From Pseudomonadota bacterium (lineage in GTDB: Bacteria; Pseudomonadota; Alphaproteobacteria; UBA2136; UBA6156), in the NCBI GenBank assembly GCA_016125035.1, contig WGMN01000009.1, forward strand, positions 27,126 to 91,125: a DNA stretch of 64,000 bases. The letters are read 5' to 3'. The translations under genes were made by a program, and so were the position numbers. Numbering within the stretch: the stretch's first letter is position 1; each line of letters starts with the position of its first letter. This document shows positions 58,426 to 64,000 of the stretch, piece after piece. Below the pieces are notes generated by a model that worked only from the letters and a program-made list of their open reading frames with translations, ran no database searches and had not been told where the DNA came from.

Positions 58426-59538
58426 TTACCCCACCAACCGCAATCCACCCGCCATCGGCATCTCCCAGCTGCCCGCCACCGGCCAGATGCAGCCATCCGG
58501 CGCCAGCATGCGCAAGCGCCGCATATCCACACCTTCCACCACCGCCTGCCAGGTGCCGTTGCCTTCCACCTTTTCCTCCTTCACCACCGCTCCGGCGGCC
58601 ATCAACGCCTCGCGCTTGCCGTAGGGCAGGCGCAGGTAGCAGGCACCGTCAGCCCCTGCCGCACCGCCAAACACCGCGTGGGTGGCAAATTCCGGCGCCG
58701 CGCGGCCGCGCATCAGCCGCACCATGTCGCCCACCACGCCGCGCAGCAGGCGGCCCTGCGCATCTGCGGGCTGAGAGATCACACTCTCCCCCCCCTCATC
58801 CTCCAGCAGCAGCACATCGCGCCCCTGCGCCTGTGCCAGCGGGCTGGCGGTGTCCACCGCCATCGGCCCGGTGTAAACAAACCCGCCGTCAAAAAGCTGC
58901 GCGCCGTAAACCAGGGTGAGCCCAAACTCGCGCATGCGCCGCATGTCCTGCATGTCCAGCGCGTCCAGCCCCACACGCAGCTGGCTGCCCACCTTGGGCC
59001 ACAGCCCCTGCCAGTCGCCCATCAGCGCCGCGGCACGGGCCTGCGTCAACTTGCCGGCGGCATCACTCACGTCCACGTCGGCACGCAACAGGTCGGCTTC
59101 CATTTTCAGGTAATTCTCATTGCGGTAGCCCATGCGCACCAACAAGGTGCTGGCGCCCTCGCCAAACACCACGGCCATCCGCTCCACGGCGCGGCCGGCC
59201 AAAAGCTCCACCGGCTGCATGCCTGCACCTGCGGCGGTGCAGCCCCAAAAAGCGTGCATGCCGCGGCTGGCCTGCGCCAGCGCCTGGCCATGGGCAGCCA
59301 CCAGCATCGGGCTGGTCACCACACAGGCCACCCCCTTGCCCATCGCCCCCATCGCCACCTTAAAGGCGGGCTCCACCCCACCCACCATTTCCACCACCAC
59401 ATCCACCCCGGCCAAACTCTCCGGCAGATGGGAAGTTTGTCGTACATTCTGCACCCCCGGCAAACGGCCCAGGGCGGCCACCACGGCTTGCGCCGCCTCG
59501 CCTTGGCCCACCACCATCACACGCATCGTCTTCGTCAT
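58426..59538 (-). CDS. Homoserine-dehydrogenase-like protein without the catalytic lysine
   Basis: 370 aa. The layout follows homoserine dehydrogenase: Rossmann start VMVVGQGEAAQAVVAALG, then VDVVVEMVGGVEPAFKVAMG, then the substrate-domain pattern GCTAAGAGMQPVELLAGRAV and DVDVSDAAGKLTQARAAALMG. The conserved VTANK motif, whose Lys is catalytic, reads VTSPM here (Met78). The glycine pattern of the nucleotide site also departs from GxGxxG. It may have lost activity or gained a new function. It begins 62 bp from the divergent PHA synthase gene. Confidence 0.78.
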   Translation of the reverse strand: MTKTMRVMVVGQGEAAQAVVAALGRLPGVQNVRQTSHLPESLAGVDVVVEMVGGVEPAFKVAMGAMGKGVACVVTSPMLVAAHGQALAQASRGMHAFWGCTAAGAGMQPVELLAGRAVERMAVVFGEGASTLLVRMGYRNENYLKMEADLLRADVDVSDAAGKLTQARAAALMGDWQGLWPKVGSQLRVGLDALDMQDMRRMREFGLTLVYGAQLFDGGFVYTGPMAVDTASPLAQAQGRDVLLLEDEGGESVISQPADAQGRLLRGVVGDMVRLMRGRAAPEFATHAVFGGAAGADGACYLRLPYGKREALMAAGAVVKEEKVEGNGTWQAVVEGVDMRRLRMLAPDGCIWPVAGSWEMPMAGGLRLVG

Positions 59539-59600
59539 TGCCAAGTGGCACCCTTGTTGTTACGTTGCCTTCAATCTCAACAACAAAAGACCCTCTGTCC

Positions 59601-61352
59601 ATGAGCAATGCCTCCTCCAGCCCATTTGATCCTGCCATGCTTGTCAAACAGGCAACACAAGCCATGCAAGGGGCCTTTACCCAGCCGTTCCTTCAAGCCA
59701 AAACCATGGAACCCATCCTCCAGGCCTTCAGCCAAACCGCCCAAGCCCTGGCGGCCGACCCTCAAGGCCAGCTGTCGCGCAATTTCAAGCTCTACCAGTC
59801 GCAACTCGGGCTCGTGGCCAACCTGTGGGAGGCCATGCTCGGCCACACCACCACCCCGGTGGTCACCCCCGCCAAAGACGATAAACGCTTCGCGCACGAA
59901 AGCTGGAACACCTCCTACTTCGACCTCCTCAAGCAATCCTACCTGCTCACCAGCAACTGGCTCGAGCAAAGCATCGCCGATGCGCGTGGCATCGATAATC
60001 CCACCCGCGCCCGCGCCGCCTTCTACAGCCGGGTGTTCATGGAGGCGCTCTCTCCCTCCAACTTCCTCGCCACCAACCCAGAGGCGCTGTCCACCGCGCT
60101 CTCCACCAACGGCCAGTCGCTGGTGCAAGGCTTCAAAAATTTCATGGATGACCTGCAGGCCGGCCACATCAGCATGACCGACTACGAAAAATTCAAAGTG
60201 GGCGAGAACCTGGCCACCACCAAAGGCCAGGTGGTCTACCGCAACCGCCTGATCGAGCTCATCCAGTACGCCCCCACCACCAAACAGGTGCACGCGGTGC
60301 CGCTGCTCATCTGCCCGCCGTGGATCAACCGCTTCTATATCCTCGATCTCCAGGCCCACAACAGCCTGGTCAAATACCTGGTCGACCAGGGCTTCCAGGT
60401 GTTCATGGTCAGCTGGAAGAACCCCACCCCCGCCTACCGCGATACGGGTTTTGAGGACTACATCCAGCAAGGGCTGTTCGCCGCGCTGGAGGCCACACTG
60501 GCCATCACCGGCCAACCTTCGGTCAACGCGCTGGGCTACTGCATCGGCGGCACCATGCTCTCCACCGCGCTGGCCATCATGCAGGCCAAAAAGGATCCCC
60601 GCATCCAGTCGGCCACCTTCCTCACCACGCTCACCGATTTCTCCAAGGCCGGAGAGCTCTCCATCTTCACCGACGAAGCCCAGCTCAACGCGCTCGACGC
60701 CAAAATGCAGGCCGACGGCATCCTCGACGGCCGCTCCATGGCCAGCACCTTCAGCCTGCTGCGCTCATCCGACCTCATCTGGTCGTTCGTCATCAACAAC
60801 TACCTCATGGGCAAGCAACCCTTCCCGTTCGATATCCTCTACTGGAATGACGACTCCACCTGCATGCCCGCGGCCATGCACAGCTGGTACCTGCGCAAAC
60901 TGTACTTGGAAAACAAGCTGGTCCAACCCGGCGCCATCACCCTCATGGACACGCCGATCGACCTGCGCACCATCGCGCTGCCCATGTACATGGTCACCGG
61001 GGTGAACGACCACATCACCCCCTGGGCCAGCTGCTACAAACCTTTTGCGCAAATGGTCAGCAAATCCAAACGCTTCGTCCTCACCAAGGCCGGGCACGTG
61101 GCCGGCGTGGTCAACCCGCCCACGCCCGAGGGCAAACCGGTCAAACGCAGCTTTTGGGTGGGCTCGCCCAACAGCGCCACGGCCGAGAGCTGGACCGCCA
61201 CCGCCGAGCAAAAGCAAGACAGCTGGTGGCCGGACTACGCCACTTGGCTGGCCGAGCGCGCCGGGCCGCAGGTCTCCGCCCCGGCCAAGCAGGGCAACGC
61301 CAACTACAAACCGCTGTGCCCCGCCCCCGGCACCTACGTGCTGGAAAAGTAA
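59601..61352 (+). CDS. phaC: Class I poly(3-hydroxyalkanoate) synthase
   Basis: 583 aa, normal for class I. It polymerises hydroxyacyl-CoA into storage granules. The lipase-like box is GYCIGGT (Cys about 313); the Asp is in VTGVNDHITPW and the His in KAGHVAGVVNPP. The N-terminal PhaC domain with HESWNTSYFDLLKQSYLL is present. The TAA stop is the first unit of a heptamer repeat. Its phasin, phaA/B or phaR genes are not in the window. Confidence 0.95.
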   Translation: MSNASSSPFDPAMLVKQATQAMQGAFTQPFLQAKTMEPILQAFSQTAQALAADPQGQLSRNFKLYQSQLGLVANLWEAMLGHTTTPVVTPAKDDKRFAHESWNTSYFDLLKQSYLLTSNWLEQSIADARGIDNPTRARAAFYSRVFMEALSPSNFLATNPEALSTALSTNGQSLVQGFKNFMDDLQAGHISMTDYEKFKVGENLATTKGQVVYRNRLIELIQYAPTTKQVHAVPLLICPPWINRFYILDLQAHNSLVKYLVDQGFQVFMVSWKNPTPAYRDTGFEDYIQQGLFAALEATLAITGQPSVNALGYCIGGTMLSTALAIMQAKKDPRIQSATFLTTLTDFSKAGELSIFTDEAQLNALDAKMQADGILDGRSMASTFSLLRSSDLIWSFVINNYLMGKQPFPFDILYWNDDSTCMPAAMHSWYLRKLYLENKLVQPGAITLMDTPIDLRTIALPMYMVTGVNDHITPWASCYKPFAQMVSKSKRFVLTKAGHVAGVVNPPTPEGKPVKRSFWVGSPNSATAESWTATAEQKQDSWWPDYATWLAERAGPQVSAPAKQGNANYKPLCPAPGTYVLEK

Positions 61353-61473
61353 TTAGTAATTAGTTATTAGTTAGTTAGTAAACTAGCAGTTAGCACTGCC
61401 ACAGCCACCATCTTTCTAGCAGAATAGAGCGCCTGGCCTCACTAATTACTAATAACCAATCACCAATCACCAT
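61350..61473. repeat. Inverted heptamer pair after phaC (TAATTAG type)
   Basis: The left arm (61350-61380) has TAATTAG, TAATTAG, TTATTAG, TTAGTTAG; the right arm (61441-61473) has ACTAATT, ACTAATA, ACCAATC, ACCAATC, the reverse complement in kind. The spacer is about 60 nt. The left arm contains the phaC stop codon. Confidence 0.85.
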
Positions 61474-61569
61474 TTCGGCACGCTCCTTGCATAATCCATG
61501 GTATGGAAAAGGGTCCTTGCGCACGCCCTGGTAAAACCCGCGCCCAACCAAATAACGGAAAGTCAAACC

Positions 61570-62232
61570 ATGACCTCCATCTCCTCCGCCCTCGGCAGCA
61601 CCAACCTGGCCGACCTGCGCAAGCAACTCTTCTCTGCCGCCGACGCCGACGGCTCGGGCACCCTCTCGCTCACCGAGTTCCAAAAGATTTCACAGCAGGC
61701 CCTGCAAAGCACCGGCATCATCCCAGATAACCAGCAAGGCGCCACCCAGTCGCTGGAACAGATCTTCAAAAAGCTGGATACCAACAACGACGGCCAGCTC
61801 ACCAGTGCCGAGATCGAGCAAGGCGCGCAGATCACCGACCAGATCCGCAACGTCCTGCTGCAAATTCAAGAGATCCAAAGCGGCGGCGCGCTGTCCGCCA
61901 TCCTCGGCGGCAACGGCAGCTCCAGCTCCAGCGATATCAGCTCGCTCTTCGGCGGCTCTTCCAGCACCGATCCCTACGCCTCTTTGTTTGGCGATAGCAG
62001 CAGCGGCGATGACAGCATCAGCAGCCTCTACTCCACACTGCTCGGCACCGGCAGCTCCAACGGCAACATCGCCAAGGTCAGCCAGCTGCTCTCCGGCACC
62101 GATAGCTCGGGCAACAGCTTCACCGACAACCTCTCCAGCCTCATCCAGCAGGTGCTGGCCAGCTACCAGGGCACCCAAAATGCCGCCGCCAACACCGACG
62201 GCAGCCAAACCACCACCACCCAAATCGCTTAA
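61570..62232 (+). CDS. EF-hand protein with Ser/Gly-rich tail
   Basis: 220 aa with two EF-hands in the first 90 residues: DADGSGTLSLTEF and DTNNDGQLTSAEI. The remainder is low-complexity Ser, Gly and Asp (SSSSDISSLFGGSSSTDPYA), ending with a Gln/Thr-rich tail. No signal peptide; it may be exported by another route or be cytosolic. Calcium-binding is inferred from the loops. It has a strong terminator. Confidence 0.8.
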   Translation: MTSISSALGSTNLADLRKQLFSAADADGSGTLSLTEFQKISQQALQSTGIIPDNQQGATQSLEQIFKKLDTNNDGQLTSAEIEQGAQITDQIRNVLLQIQEIQSGGALSAILGGNGSSSSSDISSLFGGSSSTDPYASLFGDSSSGDDSISSLYSTLLGTGSSNGNIAKVSQLLSGTDSSGNSFTDNLSSLIQQVLASYQGTQNAAANTDGSQTTTTQIA

Positions 62233-62245
62233 TCCTACCTACGCA

Positions 62246-62275
62246 AAAAAGCGCGCGGTTTCCCGCGCGCTTTTT
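62246..62275 (+). terminator. Terminator after the EF-hand gene
   Basis: AAAAAGCGCGCGG-tttc-CCGCGCGCTTTTT, perfect 13-bp stem. Confidence 0.9.
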
Positions 62276-62301
62276 CATATTTGCCGCTGTTCAGCGGCCT
62301 T

Positions 62302-62715
62302 TCAGGCTACCTGGCGCTCAAAGTGTAACGGCACAACCTTCGCCAGGTTCACTTCTTCCGGGCCAAGCACCGGCAAGTCCAACGCCAACGCCGCCGCTTC
62401 GGCACTTTCGTCGATCAGGTAAAGGTGCTGCACACTGTTGTCCACCGGCGTCGGCCGCGTGCGGCCATGGTGGGTCAACACTGCCACACCCAGTTTCACT
62501 TCAGCGTCCACCGGCACCGCATCACCGGTGCCCACCACCGCCACCCGCCACCAGCGCATCTTGTCGCGGTCATCCACCTCCGCCCACAGGCAGGCGGTAT
62601 TGGCCTGAACATCCACATGCGAGTAGTTCAAAGTCCGCGGTGCCCACAGCGCCGCAATCCGTTCGGGCTTTCTGGCGTTCTCCACCAGCACCCATTTCCA
62701 GTTCACCCTCGCCAT
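62302..62715 (-). CDS. DUF7352-like protein
   Basis: 137 aa from MARVNWKWVLVENARKPE. The segment DVQANTACLWAEVDDRD, followed by VAVVGTG and VPVDAEVKLG, follows the DUF7352 pattern (VQxQ...lWA.vD...vGTG..p). Function unknown. GGAGGTGCGACG places a Shine-Dalgarno 7 nt before the ATG at 62715. Confidence 0.7.
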   Translation of the reverse strand: MARVNWKWVLVENARKPERIAALWAPRTLNYSHVDVQANTACLWAEVDDRDKMRWWRVAVVGTGDAVPVDAEVKLGVAVLTHHGRTRPTPVDNSVQHLYLIDESAEAAALALDLPVLGPEEVNLAKVVPLHFERQVA

Positions 62716-62812
62716 CGTCGCACCTCCAAGGTTGCCGCGAGCCAAAAACGCCAGAACATAGTTTTAAAGTAGGCCATAAGTATACGAGACGCTCGGCCTT
62801 GTCCAGAAACAG

Positions 62813-62841
62813 AAAAAAGCCCCGCAACCGCAGGGCTCTTT
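62813..62841 (-). terminator. Terminator after the mutarotase gene
   Basis: AGCCCTGC-ggtt-GCGGGGCT followed by TTTTTT on the minus strand. Confidence 0.8.
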
Positions 62842-62862
62842 CCGTCTTCATCGTTATCAGGT

Positions 62863-63648
62863 TCAAACCACCCGCAACCGCGTACTCAGCCTATGCCGTT
62901 GGCCGGGTTCCAGCACCGTGGTGCCTTCTTCCAATGCCGCGGCTTCCACGCAAAGGAAGTTGCGAAAGCTGCCGGCCGGCATATCGGCCTTGTCGCTACC
63001 GGGGTTCCAGATGACTGCTTCGAGCCCGCCGAAATTCTCGATTTCGATCGTCCGCCCCAACTTCGGGTCCACCACACGCAGCGGCCTCAAAATCGGGCTG
63101 TAGACGTCATCCACCTCACCCACAATGGCTTCCACTTTGCCACCGACGCGGCCCTTGTCGTTGACCACGCCCTTCAGGCCGTAAATACCCACCTTACTCA
63201 CTTCACTCACCCGCAGGTAAGTGTGCAACGCCTGGGTCGGCAGAGAGAGAGGCTCGTTGCCGGTGTTGGTGGTGGCCAAACTCACCACCAGTCCTTCCTC
63301 ACTCAACAGCACTTCCAGTTCAGCACGGGCCCGGTGCGGAAAGCCCGCATCCTGGCCCATCGTGTTCAAGGTGAACACGGCGCGGTCGTCGTTGTTGTCA
63401 GCCACACGCCAGGGGCCCAGCCGAGCATACCCGTGCTGCGGCCCCTTGTTTTCCGGGTGCGGGCCAAACCACGGCCAGCACACCGGAATACCGCCACGCA
63501 TAGGCCGTCCTTCGGCGCGTGCCGCCGCCAGTCCGTCCTCACCAACATGCCACAGCACATCAGCTTGCCCGGTTGGCTTGTAAGCCAGCACCTGCGCCCC
63601 GTAGGGGTCAATGCTGACCATCCCGTGCTCATTCCTCAAGTAAATCAT
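62863..63648 (-). CDS. D-hexose-6-phosphate mutarotase (YeaD-like)
   Basis: 261-aa galactose-mutarotase-fold protein that interconverts anomers of hexose 6-phosphate. Motifs: GIPVCWPWFGPHPE, GPQHGYARLGPW (His), LHTYLRVS (His) and IEIENFGGLEAVIWNPG with the catalytic acidic residue nearby. The start is MIYLRNEHGM at 63648. Monocistronic with its own terminator. Confidence 0.9.
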   Translation of the reverse strand: MIYLRNEHGMVSIDPYGAQVLAYKPTGQADVLWHVGEDGLAAARAEGRPMRGGIPVCWPWFGPHPENKGPQHGYARLGPWRVADNNDDRAVFTLNTMGQDAGFPHRARAELEVLLSEEGLVVSLATTNTGNEPLSLPTQALHTYLRVSEVSKVGIYGLKGVVNDKGRVGGKVEAIVGEVDDVYSPILRPLRVVDPKLGRTIEIENFGGLEAVIWNPGSDKADMPAGSFRNFLCVEAAALEEGTTVLEPGQRHRLSTRLRVV

Positions 63649-63754
63649 GGACTTAACTCCATGCGAATCGAGCCAAAAGGCCCGCAAAGCCCCCCTAAAG
63701 GAGCGGAAAAGCGAATCTTACTCCGTTAAATGGGGGCAAAAACCCTCCATTTCA

Positions 63755-63865
63755 AGCCCTTTTACAACCTAAAAAGCCATGGCCAAAGGCCATTCGTTCC
63801 GAAGCGCCGCGAGGCCACGGAAGGAGCGCGAGGAAACCCTGCTTCCTCGGCGAAGACGACAAGCC
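63755..63865. repeat. Possible diverged copy of the multi-hairpin element
   Basis: Read on the minus strand it contains GTCTTCGCCGAGG, GGCCTCGCGGCGC and GGCCTTTGGCCATGGC, words close to those of RE2 and RE3 but in a different order. A GAGGAA-gcaggg-TTCCTC hairpin is also present. It lies in the 63649-63929 gap, where I otherwise see only the start of an AT-rich element. Confidence 0.4.
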
Positions 63866-63874
63866 TATCCTACT

Positions 63875-64000
63875 ATTGACATAAAAATATTTTCATTTAA
63901 TATTTTTATATAAAAAGAAAGATACTTATATGGCTTTTCGGGTTTTGAACGATGTAGAATGGCATTTTATAAAAAATATTTTACCGGAGAGGCTTTTCAA
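63875..64000 (+). mobile_element. Left end of an AT-rich insertion sequence (partial)
   Basis: Composition falls sharply at about 63870. TTGACA, a perfect AAAAATATT-ttcattt-AATATTTTT palindrome, and then a transposase-like start follow. The element continues past the window, so its end and target duplication cannot be seen. Confidence 0.65.
63930..64000 (+). CDS. IS5/IS4-type transposase N-terminus (partial)
   Basis: MAFRVLNDVEWHFIKNILPE and 3-4 further residues before the window ends. This matches the N-terminus of DUF4096-type IS5-family transposases (LSDxQWxxIxPLLP). AGAAAGA lies upstream. Only 23 codons are visible. Confidence 0.7.
   Translation, partial: MAFRVLNDVEWHFIKNILPERLF

Overview
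This is a GC-rich, gene-dense chromosomal segment from an alphaproteobacterium, probably an uncultured lineage. The assignment rests on gene order: degQ-rarA-(hydrolase)-rluC, hda with a DUF2066 gene, gmk-mltG-fabF-acpP-fabG-fabD, and rpsF-rpsR-rplI-DUF465-dnaB are typical alphaproteobacterial neighbourhoods. I cannot name a genus; a Micavibrio-like or Rhodospirillales-like relative is only a guess.

Layout. 1-1.8 kb: end of a MacAB-type export system. 2-9.6 kb, minus strand: tRNA-Pro, AsmA, a pseudouridine synthase, an alpha/beta hydrolase, RarA and a DegQ protease. 9.7-13.3 kb: a degenerate PRTase-like protein, Hda, DUF2066, Ndk and two lipoproteins. 13.3-21.5 kb: the fatty-acid and peptidoglycan block (gmk, mltG, fabF, acpP, fabG, fabD), interrupted by small plus-strand genes. 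Two of these, at 17.7 and 18.1 kb, are followed by near-identical terminators; the second looks like an acyl carrier protein without its serine. 21.6-25.4 kb, plus strand: ribosomal proteins S6, S18 and L9, DUF465, DnaB and a GIY-YIG protein. 25.5-36.5 kb: dut, guaA, an outer-membrane barrel, rlmE/rnhA, yqgE, an AT-rich HEPN/zinc-ribbon gene, a COG4705 membrane protein, GT39 and PAP2. 36.6-45.6 kb: rpmB, rlmB, tRNA-Val, tRNA-Tyr, an avidin-family gene, cytochrome bd (cydAB plus a DUF2474 subunit), a degraded methyltransferase and comF. 45.6-56 kb, minus strand: an envelope-stress and signalling block (small membrane proteins, a candidate sRNA, KdpDE, an entericidin-like peptide, DUF1328, OmpA, and a histidine kinase/response regulator/GGDEF operon). 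56-64 kb: a DUF442 protein, tRNA-Thr, MscL, an ArdC-like zincin, a homoserine-dehydrogenase-like protein without its lysine, PHA synthase, an EF-hand protein, DUF7352, a hexose-phosphate mutarotase, and the first bases of an AT-rich insertion sequence.

Four things stand out beyond the gene list. (1) Many gene borders carry degenerate 7-8 bp tandem repeats whose unit differs from locus to locus. Several form two inverted arms around a spacer, several supply the stop codon of the neighbouring gene, and some lie in frame inside fabD and rlmE. (2) A separate element of about 190 bp, made of serial hairpins, occurs at 32.0 and 44.0 kb, with diverged relatives at 25.7 and perhaps 63.8 kb. One hairpin keeps an identical 10-nt loop while its stem changes completely and stays perfectly paired. 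(3) Six starts (the hydrolase, dnaB, dut, rlmE, rnhA, mscL) lie exactly 6 nt after a TATAAT-like box, which predicts leaderless mRNAs; rlmE and rnhA share one overlapping bidirectional box. (4) Accessory genes include an avidin homologue with most biotin contacts kept, an AT-rich HEPN/zinc-ribbon gene abutting the yqgE stop codon, and several enzyme relatives that have lost their defining residues.

All calls come from reading the sequence; no database search was run.
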